From Hyphomicrobiales bacterium (GTDB lineage Bacteria > Pseudomonadota > Alphaproteobacteria > Rhizobiales > Aestuariivirgaceae), in NCBI GenBank assembly GCA_026990765.1, contig JALXCV010000101.1:1-46280 (forward strand): DNA of 46,280 nt. The letters are read 5' to 3'. A model generated the notes under the pieces. It saw nothing but the letters and a program-made list of their open reading frames with translations, did no database searches and had not been told where the DNA came from. Position numbers and translations under genes: made by a program. Below, piece by piece: positions 1 to 7,693 of the stretch (its first letter is position 1; each line of letters begins with the position of its first letter).

Positions 1-1495
1 TGGAAACCGTGTAGCGGATAGTCGTTTCACCATCTTGCTCAATACTTGTATTGTCAAGCCGTACATTACTGACAGTCAGGTCTGGCTGGGAAGCCGGGGC
101 GTTAATTATCAACTGGATCGGCCCGGAAACGTTATTATTCTCATTGCTTTCATTAGGCGTGCTGTTGTCGTAGTCAGCCTTTACGAATAGGTAATAGGTG
201 CCGGGATCATAATTAGCCAGAGCCTGAAGATGTTCATGCTCGTTGGTATCATTTACGCCAGCCCTCACAGTTCCAGCCGTATCCGTGTCTATCCGGGTGG
301 CATCGTTGAAATTTTGGGTTGTCGAGATGTAAATACCCTGCACAACACTCGTAGCATCGGCGTTACCCTGATTGGAAACCGTGTAACGGATTGTGGTTTC
401 ATCACCTTGCTCAATGCTTGTGCTATCAAGACGGACATTGCTGACCGTAAGGTCGGGTTGTTGTTGCTCTTCCTGAAAGGCGATCGAGAGGAAATAGTCA
501 GAGTTGCTTGAAGTATACGGATCAACATGGATATAGTAGCCCTGACCAGGCGCAACATCCCAAGTAATAGTTTCATCCGAATTGCCGCTGGCATCAGACG
601 AATGCAAAGGATTGCCCTGATAGTCAAGAAGCCTCAAGTCGACATCGGCTGAGAGTTGAGACAAGTTTATTGTCATGGTCCCGGAATTATCCGTCACAAT
701 GCGGAAGTAATCATCCGGATCCGAGCCGCCAACAGAATCTCCACTGTGATAAATGGAGTGAGTATTCGTGAGGTGACCCAACTCGTCCGCAGTTTGCCAT
801 GTGTCGTTGCCATCGCCAGTACTGCCTGTGTATGTAATAATTGCCTCTGCCAACCAAGAACCAAGGTCATAAAGGTGGTTCGAAAGCCATTCACCCTCCG
901 TCAAGTTTGAAAGAAAACCAAATTCAATAACTAGATAGTTATCCGCACCAACGTAGCCAGCAGAACTAGAATACTGCCCCGAATTAAATCCATAATATCC
1001 CGCCAATCCATTGGTAAAATTTTCTCCCCTGAATTGAGGTGTGAAGCCCGTAACTTCTGTGTAGTCGGATGTAGTCAATTTATCATTATAGAAATCTCTC
1101 CAATAGTCAGAAAACAATTCGCTGCTATCATCTGGGTCGTCATACCATCTAGAACCGCCCCATGTTGAGATGCCATCTGGAAAACCGGTAGAATATCCAT
1201 AAGCTCCAGGACTTGCATTATCGAAATGAAGGAATACCGCAAAATCAACATTATATTTGTTATTATAATAAACATCATTATAGTCCACGCCACCATGTGT
1301 GGTTGAACCGTTGTATTTGCCATCTAGATAATACCCCTCTCGATATGCATCAATATCTGCGCTGCCATTCAAAATACTGGTAGCAACACCTGCAACTTCT
1401 TTCGTCCATTGCCACTCAGACCAACCCCTAGATGGATTGTTGTTTGAGTTAGGATTGCCCTCATGTCCTGCCTGAACAAGGATTGATGTACTCAT
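1..1495 (-). CDS. N-acetylmuramoyl-L-alanine amidase (Amidase_3) with PPC and CARDB domains, 3' part outside window
   Basis: This reading frame starts at the ATG at 1495 and stays open for 498 codons to the window edge, so its C-terminus is missing. A GGAG lies 7 nt before the ATG. The first ~220 residues look like a zinc amidase that cleaves the peptide stem from peptidoglycan: H11 in QAGHEG, a likely second ligand E27, H90 in FLHFDNAS, and the catalytic-type E191 in VIEFGFLSN. Residues ~230-320 resemble a bacterial pre-peptidase C-terminal (PPC) domain. After that comes a CARDB domain (PDLTVSNVRLD...), and a second CARDB starts at the edge. There is no signal peptide: the catalytic domain begins at residue 1. 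Beside five RTX genes, this suggests type I secretion with an export signal beyond the edge, which is an inference. The amidase assignment rests on motif spacing; strict substrate specificity cannot be read. Confidence 0.75.
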   Translation of the reverse strand, partial: MSTSILVQAGHEGNPNSNNNPSRGWSEWQWTKEVAGVATSILNGSADIDAYREGYYLDGKYNGSTTHGGVDYNDVYYNNKYNVDFAVFLHFDNASPGAYGYSTGFPDGISTWGGSRWYDDPDDSSELFSDYWRDFYNDKLTTSDYTEVTGFTPQFRGENFTNGLAGYYGFNSGQYSSSAGYVGADNYLVIEFGFLSNLTEGEWLSNHLYDLGSWLAEAIITYTGSTGDGNDTWQTADELGHLTNTHSIYHSGDSVGGSDPDDYFRIVTDNSGTMTINLSQLSADVDLRLLDYQGNPLHSSDASGNSDETITWDVAPGQGYYIHVDPYTSSNSDYFLSIAFQEEQQQPDLTVSNVRLDSTSIEQGDETTIRYTVSNQGNADATSVVQGIYISTTQNFNDATRIDTDTAGTVRAGVNDTNEHEHLQALANYDPGTYYLFVKADYDNSTPNESNENNNVSGPIQLIINAPASQPDLTVSNVRLDNTSIEQDGETTIRYTVS

Positions 1496-1508
1496 AACTT
1501 TGCTCCAT

Positions 1509-1970
1509 TTATATTATTGTAGCTGCCTGCGACATACCATCTTGAATGCCGCAAAAATATTCCGTGACATGCTGCATGTGCCCGCCATTGGTGCTGACAT
1601 TGCCATCAACAGCAAAATAGATAGCCGTATCTGCTGGCTGTTCGACCTTGTTCAGGGCATTGTTATAGGCATTGATGCCATCTGTGACGCCGTTGTCATA
1701 GCCCAGGCAATTGTCGATATAGACATCATTGCCAACAACTTTCGGGTCCCAGTTCTGCTCTCTCCATGTTACCTCATAAACGGAAACCACCTGTAGCCCG
1801 TTGGCGACATAATTATCGGCCATCGCTCGGGTCAGGTAGTTACTGGCGCTGCCAAGATAATTTATGACAAAGCCGAACTGGCCGTACTGTTTCTCAAGCA
1901 CGTGATCAAGACTATTGATCCGTTGCCCATCAAAATGCGAGGATTGCCACCTACTGAAATCCAGGCCCAT
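1509..1970 (-). CDS. DUF1906 (Rv2525c-like glycoside-hydrolase-like) protein, probably C-terminally truncated
   Basis: The 153-residue product begins MGLDFSRWQ and runs through YVANGLQVVSVYEV and AIYFAVDGNV, matching the start and middle of the DUF1906 glycoside-hydrolase-like TIM-barrel fold, which is linked to cell-wall processes. The family usually runs to about 200 residues or more. Here the stop at 1509-1511 follows shortly after YFCGIQDGM, so the last strands of the barrel (normally a VGVYG-like segment) are missing. The frame could extend upstream to a TTG at 2054, but the domain begins at the 1970 ATG. The amidase gene starts 13 bp downstream on the same strand, so the two may be co-transcribed. 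It may be a decayed gene or a recombination junction. No signal peptide is visible. Confidence 0.6.
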   Translation of the reverse strand: MGLDFSRWQSSHFDGQRINSLDHVLEKQYGQFGFVINYLGSASNYLTRAMADNYVANGLQVVSVYEVTWREQNWDPKVVGNDVYIDNCLGYDNGVTDGINAYNNALNKVEQPADTAIYFAVDGNVSTNGGHMQHVTEYFCGIQDGMSQAATII

Positions 1971-2129
1971 TGCCTTGATATGCCCCCTAAATATTCCAGC
2001 ATCAATTTGCCCATTTAGCAGTATGGGCGTTATCATTTTTGAACAAAGAAGCAAGCCCTAAGATCAGGTAACCCAGCCTCATTGTCGGATGCCAGACACT
2101 CTTTTTCGATCCATCCACAATAATATTTC

Positions 2130-2149
2130 CTTAATATATATATATTAAG
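2130..2149. repeat. AT-rich 20-bp perfect palindrome
   Basis: CTTAATATATATATATTAAG reads the same on both strands. It lies ~160 bp upstream of the DUF1906 start and ~160 bp before the IS110 remnant. It could be part of a promoter, a regulator site or a weak hairpin. The rest of 2055-2307 shows no convincing gene. Confidence 0.5.
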
Positions 2150-2307
2150 TATAATGTAAAGTCATATTTGCATCAGATTAACCAGAAAAATAATCACAAC
2201 AAAAGGCATGAATGACGAACAGCACTATACCCAAATCACTCGAATATCATCGTAACCCCAACAAATACCGTTGTCCGATCAACAAGCTGAACCGGTTTGC
2301 ATATTAG

Positions 2308-2535
2308 ATGTCCTTACACACTGCCACCACCACTATAGGTCTTGATTTTGCGAAGACTGTTTTTCAGATTCATGCAGTTGACAGTGAAGGCAAACCTGTC
2401 TGGAAGAAGTACTTGCGGGGGAACAGATACTGGCGTTTTTTTGCCAGATTCAAACCCTACCTTCCAGCTATCGGTCAGGTTTTGACGGAAGAAGGAACCG
2501 GTCTGTTTGCAAGGAGCTGAAGAGCCGATTTGCTA
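2308..2535 (+). pseudogene. IS110-family transposase, 5' remnant
   Basis: The frame opens at an ATG at 2308. It reads through GLDFAKTVFQIHAVDSEGKP and then a KKYLRG...FFARFKPYLP segment, which is the N-terminal end of the DEDD transposase of IS110/IS1111 elements, including the first catalytic Asp in GLD. Similarity stops near residue 52 and the frame ends at 2520. Another frame around 2490-2530 reads V-C-K-E-L-K-S, like the W-A-R-E-L-K segment that follows in intact transposases, so a frameshift is likely. Only ~70 of the usual 300-400 residues remain. It lies between the peptidoglycan-hydrolase genes and the RTX cluster, consistent with past rearrangement. Confidence 0.75.
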
Positions 2536-2553
2536 GTCAGTGACGAATTAGCG

Positions 2554-2659
2554 CGTGTCGCGTTAACTTGAATTCACTATGCAGATATGAACGGCCTTGC
2601 TTTGCAAGACCTGCCTCATACCTGCAAGTGGATACCTGAATCTATTCTAACCCGACACG
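2554..2659. repeat. 106-bp palindromic repeat (MITE-like), copy 1
   Basis: The unit begins CGTGTCGCGTTA and ends CGACACG. Its two halves pair over most of their length into one long hairpin around GGCCTTGCTTTGCAAGACC. A second 106-bp copy lies at 44435-44540 with about ten differences, and a truncated copy at 24218-24250. This copy is just downstream of the IS110 remnant. It has no coding capacity. It could be a non-autonomous miniature element or a REP-like palindrome. Confidence 0.8.
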
Positions 2660-2771
2660 ATCTATAAGCTGAAGTCGACAACATAAAGACCGGAGATAAT
2701 ACCAGTAATAGTGCTGTTTTCTGTGTTTTCTCCACAGCTTCAGACAACATAATACCGTCTGATTTCTTGCG

Positions 2772-5700
2772 TCAGAAAATAAAGTCACTGGCATCAATGC
2801 CGGAGGTTATTCCTGACAGGGTTATGGTGTCGGTTATATCGGCGTCCTGCTGGTCGAAATGCACCAACGTATCAGAGCCAACGACTTCAATCCTGAGATC
2901 GGCTGCCGACAGGGATGAGCCGCGCATATCCATCATTTCTGTGCCATTGTCGAAATCGTGGATCACATCATGGCCAAAACCGTCATCAAAGACAAAGGTA
3001 TCGTTACCGGTCAGACCGAACATGTGATCACCGCCCCTGCCGCCGGTTATAACATTGTCGGTTCCATAGCTGCCCAAAAGCAGGTCATTCGACATGGAGC
3101 CGATAACATTATCAAAATTGGCCAGAGTATCTCCTGTCGCATCACCACCGGTTGCGGTGCTATTATATAGCCGCACGGTTACACCAGTGGTTGAGCCGGC
3201 ATAGGAAACTGTATTGTTGCCGGTCAGGCCATTAAGATTATCTGCCCCGGCCCCGCCTTCAAGAATATTATCAACACCATTCGCGCCCAGCAGAGTATCC
3301 ACATAACCAGAACCGATGATATTTTCAATGTCATGGAGAGAGTCACCATTGGCATCACTTCCAGATGCGGCACCACTATCAAGATTTACGGTTACTCCAC
3401 CAGATGAAGAAGCATATGAGACTGTGTCATTGCCGGAAAGACCGTTAATATAGTCAGCTCCTGCTCCACCTTCCAGAATATTATCAACCCCATAACTGCC
3501 AATCAGTACATCATTAAAACTCGTTCCGATGGCATTTTCAATGCCTGAATATGTATCGCCCGTGGCTTCGCCACCACTGCCGGTACCATTATAGAGCCTG
3601 ACAATTACTGCGGCAGATGATGAGTAATAGGTTGTGGTATCAGAGCCAAGGCCACCATTTAGAACATCAGCGCCGGAACCACCTGCCAGCAGATCATCAC
3701 CCCAGCCGCCATAAATGACATCATTTCCTGACAGACCAAACAGATAATCACTGCCCAGACCGCCGGAAAGGAAATTGCTGGCCCCGAAGGAGCCGACCAG
3801 AGTATCATTATGCACCGAGCCTACGGCATTTTGAATATTGACCAATGTATCGCCGGTTGCATCACCGCCAGATCCGGTTCCATTGTAAAGGCGCACCGTT
3901 ACACTGGCTGATGAACTGGCATATGACACAGCATTACAGCCACTCAGGCCGTTAATATAGTCAGCTCCTGCCCTGCCTTCCAGAGTGTTATTGACACCAT
4001 ATGCTCCAATCAGACTGTCATTATGGGCTGAACCGACAGCATTTTGAATGTTGACCAATGTATCGCCGGTTGCATCGCCACCAGATCCGGTTCCATTGTA
4101 AAGACGGACAATTACCCCAGCAGCCGAACTGGAATAGGCAGCTGTATTAGTACCGGTCAGGCCATTAATATAATCAGCCCCGGCCCCACCTTCCAGCACA
4201 TTATTAACGCCATATGCACCGATAAGACTGTCATCAAAGAATGAACCAACGACATTTTCAACCGAAGTCAGGGTATCACCATGGGCATCATTAACCGATC
4301 CGGTGCCATTATAGAGACGCACAACCACAGCACCAGGCGACATCTCGTAGGAAACCGTATCTCTGCCAGCCCCGCCATTAAGCGTATCAGCACCTGCACC
4401 ACCTTCAAGAACATCATTGCCATTGCCGCCGGACAGTATATCTGCCCCGGCAAGCCCATCCAGCATATTGTCGGCGTCATTGCCAGTCAGCACATCTGAA
4501 CGGTTAGTACCCTCAACACCTTCAATGCTGGTAAGGGTATCAGTATCGCCAAAACTGTCTGTTGCAACACCAGTAGCAAGATTGACGGTTACACCACCAA
4601 CAATTGGGGTTTCCAGTGGGGAAAGCAGGCCGAACATGGCAGAGTCATCGTCTATTGAATAGCTGACCATGTCGTTGCCGCCCCTGCCATCAAACATGTC
4701 ATTGCCGGCATGCCCGACAAATGCATTATCTGCAGCATTTCCGATCAGACTGTCAGCCTGGCGGGTGCCTTCAACAGCTTCAATACCGCTCAGCGTGTCT
4801 GTGTCACCATAGGGATCTGTTGCAATACCTGTTGTCAGATTGACAGTGACCCCTGCGTTCCCGAAATCACCATCAGTCGCTGATTCATGTAATTCATCCC
4901 ACAGATAGCTGGTCAGATCATAACCACCGCCACCATTAATCGTATCATCACCAGCGGCCCCATCAAGTTGCTCATCATCGGCACTGCCATTTATGGTATC
5001 GGCAAACACACTGCCATAGATGCTTTCTATGCCTGTCAGGGTATCAGTATCACCAAAAGCATCAACGACAGTTCCGGCACCGCCACCGGTCAGAGTTGCC
5101 AAAATGCCGGAGGTCCCACCACTATAATGATCATATGTATAAATTGACCGATCAAATCCAGACCCGCCATCAATCACATCATTGCCACCCCTGCCGGCAA
5201 AGACTTCCAGATCATCATTGGCAATATTGCCACCGGTCAGGTAATCAACGCCATCAGTTGCATTTACATATTCAATATTGGACAGGGTATCAGTATCACC
5301 ATATTCATCAGTTGCAATACCGGTGGCAAAATTGACTGTCACTCCTGTATTGCCGCGATAAAAAACCCGATCAAAGCCGGAACCACCATCGATAATATCG
5401 TTACCGGCCTTGCCTTCAAAGCTTTCAAACAGGTCATTGCCGCCGCCAGTCAGATTATCAGCCTGAGAGGTGCCGCGAATATGGGTGATACCGGTAAAAG
5501 TGTCAGTATCTCCATAACCGTCTGTTGCTATGCCGGTTGCAAGATTTACCGTTACACCGGCTGTACCATATGCTCCACTGATATCCTGATATCTATAATC
5601 CTGGCTGTAATCAAGACTATCAAAGCCTTTGCCAGCGTTAATGCTATCGTTTCCAGCCAGACCCTTATAGGATTCAGAATAGTTATCGCTGCCAGTAATG

Positions 5701-7439
5701 TTATCAGCCTGCCGGGTGCCACGGACAGCTTCCATATTGGAGATGATGTCTGTATCACCAAACGGATCGGTTGCCGTACCGGTTGCAAAATTGACAGTTA
5801 CGCCCAGATTGCCGCCATACTGATAATCCCAAGTGTACATCAGTTCATCATATCCTGACCCACCATCCAGAATATCGTTTCCGGCACCACTCTGGTAGCC
5901 CTCCCAATTATCATTGGAACTGTTACCACCGATTAAAGTATCTGCAAAAGCCGTACCGCGAATGCTTGCAACACCTGAAATTGTATCGCTTTTTCCGGTT
6001 GCTGTTGCCGTGCCTGCTGACAGGTTAACCGTAACAGCAGAACTGAGATCTGAGTAGGTCAGGAAGCTGCCACCGCTACCTGTTATCGTATCATTGCCTT
6101 CTCCAGGTTTCAGGTAGTTGTCATAATAATTGGCACCGCTTGTCACGGGAGTTGCATCAAGAATATCATTGCCATCTCCCCCTTCAAGCCGGTCATTGCC
6201 ACCTTGGCCTCTCAAAGTATCATTGCCACCTCGACCTTCAAGCCTTTCATCCACACCATCGCGTCCGATGATCGTATCATTACCGGTTCTGGAGCCTCGA
6301 ACCCATTCAATGCTGATGAGAGTATCGGTGCCGCCAAGGCCATCAGATGCCACTCCGGCATTCAGATCAACATTAACAGCTCCAACGCCAGAGCGGTCAT
6401 ATCGCATGCGGTCAAAGCCATCACCACCATCAATATAGTCATTACCTGCGCGACCAATGAAACTGTTGTCATTGGCATCACCAGTCAGGTTGTCAGCATG
6501 ATCGGATCCACGGATTTCCCATATACCTGAAATCGTATCTGTCCCGCCATAACCATTATCCGTAGCAATACCTGTTGCCATATTGACTGTAACGCCAGCC
6601 GGAGCACTTCGGTAATCAAGACGCACCTGACCACCCGAGCCGGTGATGGTATTATCACCACCAAGGCCGCGAAATGACTGCCAAGTGCCGGTGTTGGATG
6701 AGCCGACAAAAGTATCATTGCCTGTCGTTCCATATAACTGGATACCGGCATTTTGAAAATCAATATTGTTAAAATGAGCAAGGGTATCTGTGCCTGATAC
6801 TCCCTTGTTGACAGTTAAGGTATTCAGATTTGCATTAATTGCGGTGGCAAGCGATGAATAATCCAGAAGGAAATCACCCTTGCCGTTATCAAAGTCAATA
6901 GTATCATTGCCGGTGGAACCAATCATGGTGTCCCAGAAATAGGCACTGGAATAATTACCCATATGAATGGTATCATTTCCAGCACCGCCATTCAGAACAT
7001 CATCACCATCATCCCCCCATAAAGTGTCATTACCTACACCGCCATCGATCCTGTCATTGCCGGTATAGCCGCCAACTTGCACATTGTCGGATTCAAGGAT
7101 GGTAAATGTGTCATTGCCGTTCCAAATATATGCCATGAAAGCATCAACATCAGTTGCCAGCAGGTTGGCGCCTGTCACCATGGAATGATTGTGTCCCAAA
7201 GACTGGCCAAGCAGGGTTCCACCACCTGCGGTGCGATGTTCCATGGTGTTCATGGTGCCACCGGTAACATTGCCCATGGCATCATAAGTGAAGCCGGTTC
7301 CGATATAATGGGTTTCGGTCAGATCAGAATTTTCAATAACCAGCAAGGTTGATGTAGCAACAAGCACATCGCCATCTTGTACGACATCACCCCAGTCAGC
7401 ATATCCGGTTGCGGTTGCAAATACAGTTACATCAGCCAT
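2772..7439 (-). CDS. Large RTX calcium-binding protein, putative T1SS-exported surface/extracellular protein
   Basis: The product has 1555 residues starting MADVTVFATATG. The ATG at 7439 is preferred over 7448 because an AGAGGG lies 9 nt before it. Residues 1-115 form an unassigned head (I-G-T-G-F-T-Y-D-A-M-G-N). Residues ~122-165 hold GGxGxDxLx nonapeptides, the calcium-binding parallel beta-roll. Nine modules of the type NLATGIATD..GDTDTL..IE..RGT fill ~200-1000. Six modules of the VRLYNGTG..GDA.GDTL type follow (~1035-1470). A final ~85-residue module ends D-A-S-D-F-I-F, typical of T1SS substrates. There is no signal peptide and no recognisable enzyme domain. It is first in coordinate order of five tandem RTX genes; an adhesin or matrix role is inference. 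Confidence 0.85.
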   Translation of the reverse strand: MADVTVFATATGYADWGDVVQDGDVLVATSTLLVIENSDLTETHYIGTGFTYDAMGNVTGGTMNTMEHRTAGGGTLLGQSLGHNHSMVTGANLLATDVDAFMAYIWNGNDTFTILESDNVQVGGYTGNDRIDGGVGNDTLWGDDGDDVLNGGAGNDTIHMGNYSSAYFWDTMIGSTGNDTIDFDNGKGDFLLDYSSLATAINANLNTLTVNKGVSGTDTLAHFNNIDFQNAGIQLYGTTGNDTFVGSSNTGTWQSFRGLGGDNTITGSGGQVRLDYRSAPAGVTVNMATGIATDNGYGGTDTISGIWEIRGSDHADNLTGDANDNSFIGRAGNDYIDGGDGFDRMRYDRSGVGAVNVDLNAGVASDGLGGTDTLISIEWVRGSRTGNDTIIGRDGVDERLEGRGGNDTLRGQGGNDRLEGGDGNDILDATPVTSGANYYDNYLKPGEGNDTITGSGGSFLTYSDLSSAVTVNLSAGTATATGKSDTISGVASIRGTAFADTLIGGNSSNDNWEGYQSGAGNDILDGGSGYDELMYTWDYQYGGNLGVTVNFATGTATDPFGDTDIISNMEAVRGTRQADNITGSDNYSESYKGLAGNDSINAGKGFDSLDYSQDYRYQDISGAYGTAGVTVNLATGIATDGYGDTDTFTGITHIRGTSQADNLTGGGNDLFESFEGKAGNDIIDGGSGFDRVFYRGNTGVTVNFATGIATDEYGDTDTLSNIEYVNATDGVDYLTGGNIANDDLEVFAGRGGNDVIDGGSGFDRSIYTYDHYSGGTSGILATLTGGGAGTVVDAFGDTDTLTGIESIYGSVFADTINGSADDEQLDGAAGDDTINGGGGYDLTSYLWDELHESATDGDFGNAGVTVNLTTGIATDPYGDTDTLSGIEAVEGTRQADSLIGNAADNAFVGHAGNDMFDGRGGNDMVSYSIDDDSAMFGLLSPLETPIVGGVTVNLATGVATDSFGDTDTLTSIEGVEGTNRSDVLTGNDADNMLDGLAGADILSGGNGNDVLEGGAGADTLNGGAGRDTVSYEMSPGAVVVRLYNGTGSVNDAHGDTLTSVENVVGSFFDDSLIGAYGVNNVLEGGAGADYINGLTGTNTAAYSSSAAGVIVRLYNGTGSGGDATGDTLVNIQNAVGSAHNDSLIGAYGVNNTLEGRAGADYINGLSGCNAVSYASSSASVTVRLYNGTGSGGDATGDTLVNIQNAVGSVHNDTLVGSFGASNFLSGGLGSDYLFGLSGNDVIYGGWGDDLLAGGSGADVLNGGLGSDTTTYYSSSAAVIVRLYNGTGSGGEATGDTYSGIENAIGTSFNDVLIGSYGVDNILEGGAGADYINGLSGNDTVSYASSSGGVTVNLDSGAASGSDANGDSLHDIENIIGSGYVDTLLGANGVDNILEGGAGADNLNGLTGNNTVSYAGSTTGVTVRLYNSTATGGDATGDTLANFDNVIGSMSNDLLLGSYGTDNVITGGRGGDHMFGLTGNDTFVFDDGFGHDVIHDFDNGTEMMDMRGSSLSAADLRIEVVGSDTLVHFDQQDADITDTITLSGITSGIDASDFIF
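3831..4110 (-). repeat. Near-identical 213-bp (71-codon) tandem modules inside the RTX gene
   Basis: The stretch beginning at 3831 recurs 213 bp later at 4044 with only a few changes over the first ~65 bases (the VNIQNAVGS to VRLYNGTG part). The period equals one 71-residue module of the protein. Such similarity at DNA level suggests recent duplication or homogenisation and a locus prone to copy-number change. Confidence 0.7.
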
Positions 7440-7626
7440 CGTATACATCCCTCTTGTCTAAAAATAAAGTCCGACTCAACCAGTTATATGGAACATTAAA
7501 TTTCCAACCGGAATAACATTGTTCTCACAACAGAATATTCTCCTGGCAGTCTACTTCAATAGTCACTGTTTCCAACGTGAAAAAAGTGTGAATGATCTTG
7601 TAGTGCAAAAATGATACAAGCGCCAC

Positions 7627-7654
7627 GCACACTAAACCTAAAGGCTCAGTGTGC
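7627..7654 (-). terminator. Stem-loop downstream of the S8-RTX gene, possible terminator
   Basis: Read on the minus strand, GCACACTGAGCC and GGTTTAGTGTGC form a 12-bp stem (with G-U pairs) around a TTTA loop, 40 nt past the stop of the gene ending at 7694. A T-rich stretch follows only after ~14 nt, so it is not a classical intrinsic terminator. Confidence 0.45.
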
Positions 7655-7693
7655 TCATGACAATAGTAATATTATAAATCATTAAAAATGATT

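Noticed and set aside
2661-2771. Right end of the IS110 element with direct repeats GACAACATAA
   Set aside because: The 10-bp repeats are short and no target duplication or transposase C-terminus is present, so an element boundary cannot be set.
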